From: CAKSQF01 sp964569225 | GTDB lineage: Bacteria > Bacillota > Clostridia > Oscillospirales > CAG-272 | Direction of reading: 5' to 3' | Length of the DNA: 34,156 bases | Assembly (NCBI GenBank): GCA_964569225.1 | Contig: CAZMTU010000009.1 | Location: 1 to 34,156 of the forward strand | In this document: in pieces, positions 24,492-32,423 of the stretch | Layout of the letters: each line of letters begins with the position of its first letter | How positions within the stretch are numbered: the first letter of the stretch is position 1 | Made by a program: the position numbers and the translations under genes | The notes under the pieces: generated by a model | Database searches by the model: none | Told to the model about the DNA's origin: nothing | What the model saw: the letters and a program-made list of their open reading frames with translations, nothing else

Positions 24492-25217
24492 ATGGAAAAG
24501 GAATCTATCAAATACAAAATTTTACTTACTTTATCAATAGCGGCTGCTGCCGCGGTTTTCTTTCTGCTTGCGCTTCGGTTTTATGACAATTCTGACGCGG
24601 TATATAAATATAGCCTGTTAGAGGACGGAACGGTGACAATTGACGGTTATACGGGAAATCCTTCAAAGCTTGAAGTGCCTGAAAAATTGGACGGTTACAC
24701 GGTCAGCGCCGTTTCGGAAAGCGCGTTTGCCAATAAAACGGATATAAAAAAAGTTGTACTGCCGGAATCGGTCAACGCGATTGGCGCGTATGCTTTTTAC
24801 GGCTGTACGGGATTAAAAAGCGTAAAGGCGGTAGGTGTAGAAACGGTTGGTTTCTCTGCCTTCTACGGATGTACTGATTTAAAAAAGGTAGAATGGTCAG
24901 ATCGGCTTCAATCGATCGGAGATTCTGCATTTGCCCGGTGCATTCGGCTTCAATCGTTGAAAATTCCGGCATCCTGTAAAGAAATTGGAACCGACGCGTT
25001 TCTTTCCTGTGAATCGCTTACACTGGACTGTTCAGAGAATGAAGCGGCAGCGGCGGCAGCGCTTCAGTATGGTATCCCGACCGGATTTACCGAGTCCTCT
25101 GATTGGGTGCTGCTGAAAGCGGGATTGCTTACCTTGGTGGCGGTAATTGCACTGGGAGGGCTGTATCTACTGGTTAAGCGCTTTAAAAAAAATAAAAAAA
25201 ACCAAAAAAGGGCTTGA
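24492..25217 (+). CDS. Membrane protein with BspA-type leucine-rich repeats (LRR_5)
   Basis: A 241-residue protein. A helix near residues 10-30 anchors the N-terminus. Residues 40-190 hold about four LRR_5 units, seen as ESAFANKTDIKKVVLPESV, AYAFYGCTGLKSVKA, FSAFYGCTDLKKVEWSD, DSAFARCIRLQSLKIPAS and DAFLSCESLTL. A second helix (LLKAGLLTLVAVIALGGLYL) ends in a lysine-rich tail. Repeats of this kind are known from surface and binding proteins of gut bacteria; the topology suggests an outward-facing repeat domain held by two helices. Start at 24492 follows GGGAGAAGG. Its stop codon lies inside the -35 box of the tRNA promoter. Confidence 0.8.
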   Translation: MEKESIKYKILLTLSIAAAAAVFFLLALRFYDNSDAVYKYSLLEDGTVTIDGYTGNPSKLEVPEKLDGYTVSAVSESAFANKTDIKKVVLPESVNAIGAYAFYGCTGLKSVKAVGVETVGFSAFYGCTDLKKVEWSDRLQSIGDSAFARCIRLQSLKIPASCKEIGTDAFLSCESLTLDCSENEAAAAAALQYGIPTGFTESSDWVLLKAGLLTLVAVIALGGLYLLVKRFKKNKKNQKRA

Positions 25218-25242
25218 CAATTCCGATCGGTTGTGTTATCAT
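25214..25242 (+). promoter_or_regulatory. Promoter of tRNA-Arg
   Basis: TTGACA (25214-25219), 17 bases and TATCAT (25237-25242). The -35 box contains the stop codon TGA (25215-25217) of the leucine-rich-repeat gene. The tRNA begins 18 bases after the -10 box. Confidence 0.85.
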
Positions 25243-25259
25243 ATATGAGCAATCGAAGT

Positions 25260-25335
25260 GCGCCTGTAGCTCAGCGGATAGAGTGCCCGGCTACGAACCG
25301 GTAGGTCGAGGGTTCGAATCCCCCCAGGCGCGCCA
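25260..25335 (+). tRNA. tRNA-Arg (anticodon ACG)
   Basis: A 76-base cloverleaf with acceptor arms GCGCCTG and CAGGCGC, D-arm GCTC/GAGT, anticodon loop CTACGAA (ACG, expected to be modified to ICG) and T-loop TTCGAAT. CCA is encoded at 25333-25335. Two apparent mismatches are present (anticodon-stem end C-T; T-stem A-C), mild for a functional tRNA. A consensus promoter precedes it and a terminator follows at 25337. Confidence 0.93.
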
Positions 25336-25336
25336 T

Positions 25337-25372
25337 AAAACGACAATTTTCGGCAGAAGATTGTCGTTTTTT
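25337..25372 (+). terminator. Terminator of tRNA-Arg
   Basis: AAAACGACAAT (25337-25347) pairs with ATTGTCGTTTT (25360-25370) and two further Ts complete the U-tract. Confidence 0.92.
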
Positions 25373-25472
25373 CTTTCATAATAAAAATTCACACACAGAA
25401 AATATCCCAATTCATGTAAAGAAATAAAATCTCGTATATGCTATAATTGCTTCAGAAGGGAGGGTAACACTT

Positions 25473-26369
25473 ATGTATGAATGGATCCTTGCAGTTCAAA
25501 AGCTAATAGATTGGGTTGACGACCATGCGGCAGAGAATCCGTCATTATCCGAGATATCATATCAGGTAGGATATTCACCATGGTATTGTTCCGAACAGTT
25601 TCACCGTGTTGTTGGAATGACTGTCAAGGAGTATATGGCTAAAAGACGGTTATGTTTAGCGGCTTTGGCTCTGCGGGATACGGACATACCGATCACAGAC
25701 ATTGCGTTTGAATACGGTTTTTCTTCACAGCAAGCTCTGACGAGAGCTTTCACGAATGCATACGGATGCGCACCGGCTGCATACAGAAAAAAACCTATTC
25801 CTATACCTCTGACCATGAAAAAAGTTGTTATCACACCTTCAATTTATACTGAACAAGGAGCTATTACGATGAGCAATTTAACCGTTCCCAATTATCGTAT
25901 CGAGTATATCCCCGCACACAGATATCTCGGCTGTTATGAATATGCGGAAACCTCGAAAGGCCCTATCTGGCCCGCGCACGACTGTGATCTTCTTACGGGA
26001 ATCGTACAAAGCATTACCGATTGTCATCCTGTTGTTGCCAATCACACGGCAGGGTGGAAATGGGTCAATGGTGAAAGAAAATACTTTTACGGACTCGGTG
26101 TAAATACCGACTACAATGGTCCTGTGCCCGAGGGATTTGTACTTACAGACATATTTCCTGACAGCTATTATATCGTTTTTAACCATCCGCCCTTTGAATA
26201 TCTTTCGGAAAATATCGAGGTAATGAAGAGAGTGGAGGAGCTGGCGTGGAATTTTGATCCCTCTATGCTTGGTTATGAATGGAATGAAACCGACTGTCAG
26301 GATTATCAAAGACATTATCCCGAAGTTATCGGTTATCAGGTTCTTCGCCCGGTTAAGAAAATCCAGTGA
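25473..26369 (+). CDS. AraC-family regulator with GyrI-like effector domain
   Basis: A 298-residue protein. The N-terminal ~105 residues carry two helix-turn-helices: NPSLSEISYQVGYSPWYCSE and DIPITDIAFEYGFSSQQALT, the latter with the AraC family signature. The C-terminal half (about 135-296) has the GyrI-like/effector-binding layout, with RIEYIPAHRYLGCYEYAE, TAGWKWVNGERKYFYGLGVN and YYIVFNHPPFEYLSENIEVM. This is the Rob/BmrR type of multidrug- or small-molecule-sensing regulator. GGGAGG lies upstream of the ATG and an extended -10 box (TATAAT 25442-25447) lies 25 bases before that. No adjacent efflux gene is present, so the target is unknown. Confidence 0.9.
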   Translation: MYEWILAVQKLIDWVDDHAAENPSLSEISYQVGYSPWYCSEQFHRVVGMTVKEYMAKRRLCLAALALRDTDIPITDIAFEYGFSSQQALTRAFTNAYGCAPAAYRKKPIPIPLTMKKVVITPSIYTEQGAITMSNLTVPNYRIEYIPAHRYLGCYEYAETSKGPIWPAHDCDLLTGIVQSITDCHPVVANHTAGWKWVNGERKYFYGLGVNTDYNGPVPEGFVLTDIFPDSYYIVFNHPPFEYLSENIEVMKRVEELAWNFDPSMLGYEWNETDCQDYQRHYPEVIGYQVLRPVKKIQ

Positions 26370-26587
26370 GTTTATTCCATCGACATTTTTAGCAATCTTT
26401 TTTATGAAAACACCATCGAAATCCGACCCCCTATGGTTTAAACTCTAAATAGAAAAAACGCAAATTACAAAACAAAAGAAATAAAATCGATACTTGTGAA
26501 TCCTTTAGTATAGTTCTTTACATTCAATTTATCCGCTTTTTCCAAAACATATTCCCGTCCCTTCTCTTCAGGAGTTTTGTATTACGA

Positions 26588-26631
26588 GAGTTCAAATCCC
26601 TCTTCCGAAATGCCGAAAAATCTTTTTCATA
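26588..26631 (+). repeat. 45-bp box, copy A
   Basis: GAGTTCAAATCCCTCTTCCG followed by AAATGCCGAAAAATC and TTTTTCATA. It shares the order TTC-AAATCC, CCGAAA, GCCGAAAA, TCTTTTT with copies B-D. A hairpin CGCGGCAAGCC/GGCTTGTCGCG (26646-26672) follows. The TTCAAAT part looks like a tRNA T-loop. Confidence 0.6.
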
Positions 26632-26830
26632 GTCTTTTGACATGTCGCGGCAAGCCACAAGGGCTTGTCGCGATTTATTATGTAAATTACGGCGTCGTTT
26701 GACGTGCTGTTGCTCCTCTCCCCACAAAGTCTGTAACTTTGCGGAGGTCCTGGCATCCTATGCACCTTCGGTTGAAACCTTTCCTGGCAGCAAAAGTTCC
26801 GCCCTTTGGTTACTTTTTCCATTTTGCAGA

Positions 26831-26874
26831 AGGTCAAATCCAGCTACCCAAATACCGAAAATATCTTTTTTATA
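26831..26874 (+). repeat. 45-bp box, copy B
   Basis: AGGTCAAATCC, then CCCAAATACCGAAAATATC and TTTTTTATAG. It aligns with copy A at most positions after the first 20. A terminator hairpin follows at 26885-26924. Confidence 0.6.
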
Positions 26875-26884
26875 GCCGCTTGCC

Positions 26885-26927
26885 AAAAACGACAAGCTTC
26901 GATGAACTGGAACTTGTCGTTTTTTTA
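26885..26927 (+). terminator. Terminator after box B
   Basis: AAAAACGACAAG (26885-26896) pairs with CTTGTCGTTTTT (26913-26924), followed by Ts. It closes the interval before the P-loop kinase gene. Confidence 0.85.
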
Positions 26928-27075
26928 CTTTTATCATAGCGGACTTTTTGGAAAAGGGTTGATTTTTACATGCTTTTACATTATAATTTTTTGATGAGTA
27001 ATCCAAAATCAAAGACAATGACAAAATATAATGCTATTATTGCCTGTTTTTCTGCAATAATGAAAGGGAGGAGCT

Positions 27076-27663
27076 TTGAGAGATTTTATTTTTATCACTG
27101 GAACAAGCGGTATAGGTAAGTCTACATTAGCGAAAGGCTTGTTGGATTATTACAAAACCACTTGTGTAGAGCAATGGATGGTACCGGAATTTTATACCCG
27201 TGACGGTATAGAAGAAATGTCAGGCGAGCTTGAAGAAAGAACTTGTTGGGAAAATCAGTTGGCGATGCTTTTTTGTTTTCATAGGCTTGGATATAAAAAT
27301 GTGATAGCTTCGGATATAGACGATTTGCGAACAGGGGACATTCCGATTGTTTTTAAGGGGTACAATTATATTACTCTTAAGCTCATATGCCGCGATATTG
27401 AACAATTGATATCCCAAATGAAAAATCGTCCGAATAACGGACTCATAGACTATGATTTGCAGCGAAATTTAAATGAAAAGAATCTTAAGCGTCCGCCGCT
27501 TGTAAATGAAGTAGAAATAGATGTGACTGGGCTCAGCGAGGATGGAGTATTGCAAAAAGCGATAGAAATTATTGAAATATCAGAATCACTATTAGAGTAT
27601 GATTATAAAAAGCCGCCCAAGGAAATGTTTTATTCTTGGGTTTTTAGCAACGGACTTCGATAA
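27076..27663 (+). CDS. P-loop kinase/ATPase-like protein, TTG start
   Basis: A 195-residue protein with a clear Walker A, ITGTSGIGKST (residues 7-17), typical of AAA_18/AAA_33 small nucleotide or metabolite kinases. VIASDIDDLRTGD (from ~76) and VFKGYNYITLKLICRDIEQL could be the Walker B strand and lid region; CRDIEQLISQMKNRPNNG resembles the lid of adenylate-kinase-like folds. The substrate is unknown. The start must be TTG at 27076: GGGAGG lies five bases upstream and the next in-frame ATG comes after the Walker A. It sits alone between the box repeats. Confidence 0.75.
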   Translation: MRDFIFITGTSGIGKSTLAKGLLDYYKTTCVEQWMVPEFYTRDGIEEMSGELEERTCWENQLAMLFCFHRLGYKNVIASDIDDLRTGDIPIVFKGYNYITLKLICRDIEQLISQMKNRPNNGLIDYDLQRNLNEKNLKRPPLVNEVEIDVTGLSEDGVLQKAIEIIEISESLLEYDYKKPPKEMFYSWVFSNGLR

Positions 27664-27682
27664 ATAGGATGAGCTTTTTTGT

Positions 27683-27728
27683 GAGTTCGAATTCCTCAGC
27701 CGAAAAAGCCAAAATATTTTTTTCGTAG
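27683..27728 (+). repeat. 45-bp box, copy C
   Basis: GAGTTCGAATTCCTCAGCCG, AAAAAGCCAAAATAT and TTTTTTCGTAG, starting 20 bases after the kinase stop. TCTTCGC (27741-27747) and GCGAGGA (27764-27770) pair downstream with one G-T wobble. Confidence 0.6.
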
Positions 27729-27765
27729 CTCACAGACGCGTCTTCGCGGATTGCATATCGTTTGC

Positions 27766-27813
27766 GAGGATTCAATCTCCACCCGCAAAATGCCAAAAAT
27801 ATCTTTTTCTTCA
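27766..27813 (+). repeat. 45-bp box, copy D
   Basis: GAGGATTCAATCTCC, then GCAAAATGCCAAAAATATC and TTTTTCTTCA. It overlaps the right arm of the hairpin after copy C and is followed by the terminator at 27829-27866. Confidence 0.55.
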
Positions 27814-27828
27814 TGTGCCTCTCACAGG

Positions 27829-27866
27829 AAAGGCCCCTTTTGGCTTAACAGACAAAAGGGGCTTTT
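27829..27866 (+). terminator. Terminator after box D
   Basis: A 14-bp stem with one G-T wobble (27829-27842 with 27853-27866) ending in TTTT. Confidence 0.85.
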
Positions 27867-27911
27867 CGTATTTTCAGAACTAAATAGCCAAAACCCAAGG
27901 GGAAACAGCGT

Positions 27912-27954
27912 TCAAACAGGCTTAATAGATTCCACGTCTATTAAGCCTGTTTGA
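27912..27954. terminator. Perfect 18-bp inverted repeat
   Basis: TCAAACAGGCTTAATAGA (27912-27929) pairs with TCTATTAAGCCTGTTTGA (27937-27954) around seven bases. A terminator or the centre of a small palindromic element; only a weak T-tail follows. Confidence 0.75.
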
Positions 27955-28019
27955 TTTGAAGGAATCCAAAAGACAAATTTTTTTGATTTCTTTGCTGAGT
28001 GAAGAAATTGGTAAGCTGA

Positions 28020-28271
28020 CTTCCGAAAAGATTTGAACATAAAGCATTTGATATTGCCGAAAACCGCGATATCACGATATTTGCGAAAAAGTGTTATAAT
28101 TTAACAGATGATTTGTATTCAATGCGGCTGACAGAAGAAGCCATGTTTAGTGCCGGAAGCTTTGAGATTGTCAAGAAAAGACACATTAAATCGGCAAAGC
28201 GGCGGCTTTGCAGTCAACTAATAAAATGGCGAGGACAACATGCGATGATAAAGAGATTTAGAGGGAAATGA
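28020..28271 (+). pseudogene. Decayed ORF, no start codon
   Basis: An open frame of 83 codons with no ATG at its head. It reads KRFEHKAFDIAENRDITIFA, then NLTDDLYSMRLTEEAMFSAG and SFEIVKKRHIKSAKRRL, to a TGA at 28269-28271. The preceding frame gives ISLLSEEIGKLTSEKI just before it, so the pair looks like one protein broken by a frameshift. I do not recognise the family. Confidence 0.4.
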
Positions 28272-28291
28272 GTATGTGGGGGAAGGGTTGA

Positions 28292-28462
28292 AAAAATCAG
28301 GCAAATAGCTGTGCGGCAAAGCGCGTTTATCTGAACTCATTTCCGAAAGAAGAACGAATATCTAATGGAATGACGGCGCTTATATCTAAATTGTGGAATG
28401 CGCAGTTTGGGTTGTGCTGTAAACATGATACGCTGTGCGGATTGTTTAACGGCAATCAATAA
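28292..28462 (+). pseudogene. Second decayed ORF fragment
   Basis: An open frame following a TGA, reading KRVYLNSFPKEERISNGMTA, then LISKLWNAQFGLCCKHDTLC and GLFNGNQ, to TAA. It lacks a supported start. Its composition looks protein-like and it may be the tail of the same lost gene, but no family is recognised. Confidence 0.35.
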
Positions 28463-28478
28463 TTAAGAGGAATATGGC

Positions 28479-28562
28479 ATTAAAAAAGCGCAAAAAAAGC
28501 AAGTACTTTATTAAAAAAGCGCAAAAATTACAAGTGACAGAACAGTTATTTTGTGCTATAAT
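28479..28562 (+). promoter_or_regulatory. Rhamnosidase promoter with two upstream direct repeats
   Basis: ATTAAAAAAGCGCAAAAA occurs at 28479-28496 and again, identical, at 28510-28527, 31 bases apart (about three DNA turns). Just downstream is GTGACA (28534-28539), 17 bases, TATAAT (28557-28562) with a TG extension. The repeats fit activator sites directly upstream of the -35 box. Confidence 0.65.
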
Positions 28563-28633
28563 CTAATTAAATAGCATAGAGAATGCTGAAATTAAAGCGC
28601 TGTGGCGTCAGATATTTGAATTTATGAGGTGAT

Positions 28634-31600
28634 ATGATGAGAAGAATTGTCAGCGGCTGTCTTTGCGTCGCTCTGATGGCAAGCAGTTTACCCCTTGTGG
28701 GATGTAAATCCGACAAAGATACGCCCCCGGACGAAAAAGAGTCGGATGTGATTATTTACGACATGCTGACCGATGATTTGGTGAATCCTGTCGGTTTGGA
28801 CAATATCGCGCCTATTTTCAGTTGGAAGAGCAGCTCCGATAGGATTGGCTGGAGTCAATCCGCTTATCAAATCGTAGTTCAGAAGGGCAGCAATGTGGTT
28901 TGGGACAGCGGCAAGGTAGAGAAAGACATTTCTGTAGGGATTGCTTATGAGGGAGAGGCGCTTACTTCCTCTACGGAATATACATGGAATGTAACGGTAT
29001 GGGACAGGGAGGGCGGCAAAAAGGTATCGGATACGGCTACCTTCGAAATGGGATTACTGGGCAAAAATGCTTTCAAGGATACCAAATGGATTAGCTATAA
29101 TGAAAAAACGCTCTATTCCGGTACCGCTTATACCATTGATTTTGATTTTATAATTGAAAAGGATAATCAGGGGTTCTGTTTTGGCATGGAAGACAGCGGA
29201 ACATTTGTCATGTGGCAGGTAAATACATGGGACAGCACAGGGCGGGTGCTGCTTCGCCCTCACTTTAAGTCGGGCGGTAGCTGGACTGCCTATCCCGGCG
29301 GCCCCGGAAATGTATCGGCTGTGGATATTACGGACGCTGTCGGATATTCGGGCGGTGAGATTATCGGCAAAACGGTGCATGAACGTATAGAAGTGGACGG
29401 AAAGGTGATCAAAACCTATTTTGGCGCCGACGCGGACCATTTGACCCTTGCGAATACCTATGCCCATTCCAAAGCGATCCCGCTCAATAATATTGGGTTC
29501 CGTCACAGCAGCGACGCTTCCTCTGCCAAAGAGGTGGCTTGGTATGACAATATTCGGATTACGGACGGGGAAGGGAATGTAATTTACGAAAATGACTTTT
29601 CTTCCGGTACAGCGGACTTTTCGGGGGCTTCCTATTGTGCGGTGGAGAACGGGATGCTGAAGGTAGGAACCGTCGATGCTGTGGGAGAGCAGGTATACTG
29701 TCATACCGACGGCAACGGGCTGCCTGCTTTTCGAAAGGCTGTTACAATAGGAAGCGGACTGGTTTCCGCAAAGCTCTATACTTCCGGTCTCGGCGTATAC
29801 GAATCCTATATCAACGGCGCGCGGGTAGGCAGACAAATGGCGGACGGCAGCATCCTGTACGATGAGCTGAAGCCCGGTTTTACCGAGATGAGCGACCGCA
29901 AGTTTTACAATACCTATGACGTGACCTGGATGCTGAAGGAAGGGCAGTCCAATGTACTGTCCGCGGTGGTTTCGGATAGCTGGTGGAGCGATCAGGCGGC
30001 AGCCAAATACGGAAAAGAGGATGCCTACCTTGCTAAGCTGATTTTGACCTATGCGGACGGCAGTCAGGAAACGATTGTGACAGACACCTCATGGAAGTCA
30101 GAAAGAGCAAGCGCTGTTTTATCAGCCGACATTTACAGCGGCGAATCCTATGACGCGCGGGTTGATCAAAGCTGGATGCTGCCCGGTTTTGATGACAGCG
30201 AGTGGAACAGCGCCGTAGTGAATAAGGAATTTACAGGTACTATCTGCGCGTGGAGCGGCTCGCCTATTACGGTGCGGGAGGATTTACAGCGGGATGTGCA
30301 GAGCGTGACGATCTACCAGGGCGCTACCGGCGCTTCTGCGGCACGGTACGGCAAGATCAATGTGCTGCGAACCTGCGGAGATGAGCGCTTTGTGCTGAAT
30401 CCCGGTGAAACGGCACTGATCGATTTCGGTCAGAACTTTGCAGGCTGGGAAGCCTTTCAAGTGGAGGGACCGGCGGGGACTACATTGGTGATTACTCACG
30501 GTGAAATCCTAAATGATGGCGGCGGCGCGATCTCTCGCGGCAATGACGGTCCTGAGGGCAGTATTTACAATGCAAATTACCGTTCCGCGGCGGCTACTAC
30601 AAAATACATTCTCAGCGGAGAGGGAATTGAAGCATATCACCCTTCCTTCAGCTTTTACGGGTTCCGATACATTGAGATTGTTGCGGATCAGACGGTCACA
30701 TTCCACAGTGTAGACGGACAGGTTGTCACCTCTGTGGAAAAGGATACGGGCTTTATTGAAACTTCTGATGATGCGGTGAATCAGTTGATCAGCAATATTC
30801 GGTGGGGACAGTATTCGAACTATCTGAGCATTCCTACCGATTGTCCGCAGCGGGACGAGCGGCAGGGTTGGACGGCGGATACGCAGGTATTTTCTGAGGC
30901 AGGCTGCTATCTGGCTTTTTCCAAGAGCTTTTTGGAAAAGTTTTTGATGGATCTGCGGGACAGTCAGCGGTCTGACGGCGCCTATCCCGGAACAGCGCCT
31001 ACCGGCAATTATGGAGGCGGAGATTGGGGCGGCTTCGGTTGGGCGGATGCCGGCATTATTGTGCCCTATAATCTGTATATGCTGTACGGAGATACAACTG
31101 TGATTACAGAAAACTGGAAGTCCATGAAGCTTTATGTGGACGGCTTCCTTGCAGGTACCAATAAATATGGCGGGCGTCCTGTCTGGGGGGATTGGCTGGC
31201 CTATGAAAGCAATGATGACACCATTCGCAGCATGTTAGGGATCGCCTTTTACGCGTGGGATGCGCTGCTGATGGCAGAAATGGCAGATGCAATCGATCTG
31301 CCTGAAGAAGCGGAGAAATACAGAGCGCTGTATGAGGAAGAAAAAGATTTCTTCCAATCCCTGTATGTAAATGCTAACGGCACACTTAAGCGAAGCGAAC
31401 AGTCAGTCTGCCTGTATGCGCTTTATTTAGACTTGCTGCCAGATGAAGTGTCTGTTGAAGCGGTGATTGGACAGCTTGTAAATAATATTAAGCGGAACGG
31501 CAACAAATTGCAGACCGGCTTCTTAGGAACGGCAATTCTTTTGCCTACGCTTACCAAGATCGGCCGCAGTGATTTGGCATATACGCTTCTTTTGCAGCAT

Positions 31601-32110
31601 GACAATCCCTCTTGGCTTTATTCGGTCGATCAGGGCGCCACTACCGTATGGGAACGCTGGAATTCCTATACGCTGCAAAGCGGTTTCGGAGATGTCAGTA
31701 TGAACTCCTTCAACCATTATGCCTACGGGGCGGTGGCAAGCTGGATGTTTAATTCAATGGCGGGCATTCAGTACGATTCTGAGCATCCGGGCTTTAAGCG
31801 GATTGTTCTGGCACCTCACCCTGATCAGCGGCTTGCCGTGAAGGCATCCTATGATTCCGCTTACGGTATTATAGCTGCGGAATCCAAATTTGAAGAAAAG
31901 CTGTGGATATACGATTGCAGCCTGCCTTCCAATACAACCGGCGAAATCCGGATTCCGGTCACCGATTCCGATATGTGTACCGTAAACGGAAAAGCACTGG
32001 GCGAGTTGTCGCTTGCAGCCGACGGAATTGAATTTGTGCAAATAGAGAACGGCGTAGCGCTGTTTGAAGCCCTTTCCGGTTCCTTCCAATTCCGAATAGA
32101 GCTTGAATAA
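28634..32110 (+). CDS. GH78 alpha-L-rhamnosidase, lipoprotein
   Basis: Cleaves terminal alpha-L-rhamnose from plant glycans or polysaccharides outside the cell. The 1158-residue protein starts with a lipoprotein signal, lipobox LPLVGC with Cys24. A fibronectin-III-like domain (about 40-140) begins the GH78 fold, and the rhamnosidase N domain continues around 365-540 (GVYESYINGARVG, then FYNTYDVTWMLKEGQ). The (alpha/alpha)6 barrel carries IPTDCPQRDERQGWTADTQV (about 733-752) with the acidic catalytic residues and TTVWERWNSY near 1002. Residues ~155-345 form an extra beta-rich segment (ending WYDNIRITDGEGNVIYENDF) splitting the usual order, like a laminin-G/concanavalin-like inserted carbohydrate-binding module. 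It is followed by a terminator and the ABC genes. Confidence 0.92.
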   Translation: MMRRIVSGCLCVALMASSLPLVGCKSDKDTPPDEKESDVIIYDMLTDDLVNPVGLDNIAPIFSWKSSSDRIGWSQSAYQIVVQKGSNVVWDSGKVEKDISVGIAYEGEALTSSTEYTWNVTVWDREGGKKVSDTATFEMGLLGKNAFKDTKWISYNEKTLYSGTAYTIDFDFIIEKDNQGFCFGMEDSGTFVMWQVNTWDSTGRVLLRPHFKSGGSWTAYPGGPGNVSAVDITDAVGYSGGEIIGKTVHERIEVDGKVIKTYFGADADHLTLANTYAHSKAIPLNNIGFRHSSDASSAKEVAWYDNIRITDGEGNVIYENDFSSGTADFSGASYCAVENGMLKVGTVDAVGEQVYCHTDGNGLPAFRKAVTIGSGLVSAKLYTSGLGVYESYINGARVGRQMADGSILYDELKPGFTEMSDRKFYNTYDVTWMLKEGQSNVLSAVVSDSWWSDQAAAKYGKEDAYLAKLILTYADGSQETIVTDTSWKSERASAVLSADIYSGESYDARVDQSWMLPGFDDSEWNSAVVNKEFTGTICAWSGSPITVREDLQRDVQSVTIYQGATGASAARYGKINVLRTCGDERFVLNPGETALIDFGQNFAGWEAFQVEGPAGTTLVITHGEILNDGGGAISRGNDGPEGSIYNANYRSAAATTKYILSGEGIEAYHPSFSFYGFRYIEIVADQTVTFHSVDGQVVTSVEKDTGFIETSDDAVNQLISNIRWGQYSNYLSIPTDCPQRDERQGWTADTQVFSEAGCYLAFSKSFLEKFLMDLRDSQRSDGAYPGTAPTGNYGGGDWGGFGWADAGIIVPYNLYMLYGDTTVITENWKSMKLYVDGFLAGTNKYGGRPVWGDWLAYESNDDTIRSMLGIAFYAWDALLMAEMADAIDLPEEAEKYRALYEEEKDFFQSLYVNANGTLKRSEQSVCLYALYLDLLPDEVSVEAVIGQLVNNIKRNGNKLQTGFLGTAILLPTLTKIGRSDLAYTLLLQHDNPSWLYSVDQGATTVWERWNSYTLQSGFGDVSMNSFNHYAYGAVASWMFNSMAGIQYDSEHPGFKRIVLAPHPDQRLAVKASYDSAYGIIAAESKFEEKLWIYDCSLPSNTTGEIRIPVTDSDMCTVNGKALGELSLAADGIEFVQIENGVALFEALSGSFQFRIELE

Positions 32111-32157
32111 AGATGTTCGGTGTATTTTAAATCGTTTCTTGGAAAATAAAAGCCGTA

Positions 32158-32167
32158 NNNNNNNNNN
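32158..32167. other. Assembly gap (10 N)
   Basis: Ten undetermined bases between the rhamnosidase gene and its terminator. The true distance here is unknown, so the link between the two sides rests on scaffolding. Confidence 0.95.
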
Positions 32168-32191
32168 GGACCAAAGCAGATAAATCAAGGA

Positions 32192-32240
32192 AAGCAAGCC
32201 AAGTCCGGTATTGTACCGGACTTGGCTTGCTTGTTGTTTT
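32192..32240. terminator. Strong terminator, 19-bp stem
   Basis: AAGCAAGCCAAGTCCGGTA (32192-32210) pairs perfectly with 32214-32232 around TTG, and GTTGTTTTTTC follows. It closes the rhamnosidase unit. Confidence 0.9.
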
Positions 32241-32350
32241 TTCAGTATTTGCAGACGTCTTAAGCTGCTGCCGATTTATGGACGGATTTAAACGGATTGA
32301 GGAATTACGGACAGATTGCCTTATAATTTGAAAAATATATTTCGATCCTA

Positions 32351-32379
32351 TTGCATTTTGCAGCATAATCTGATAAAAT
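32351..32379 (+). promoter_or_regulatory. Promoter of the polyamine ABC operon
   Basis: TTGCAT (32351-32356), 17 bases and TAAAAT (32374-32379), about 45 bases before the potA start. Confidence 0.7.
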
Positions 32380-32423
32380 AAATCAATATTTTAAGCTTGT
32401 TTGGAGGTAATAATAGTAAAAAG

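Noticed and set aside
25260..25335. tRNA-Arg as a pseudogene because of two stem mismatches
   Set aside because: It has a consensus promoter, encoded CCA, an intact acceptor stem and a strong terminator.
26588..27813. Integron attC sites
   Set aside because: The boxes lack the paired R'/R'' core sites (GTTRRRY and RYYYAAC) and no integrase is present.
29054..29836. 260-codon antisense ORF within the rhamnosidase
   Set aside because: It lies wholly opposite a well-supported GH78 gene and has no recognisable domain.
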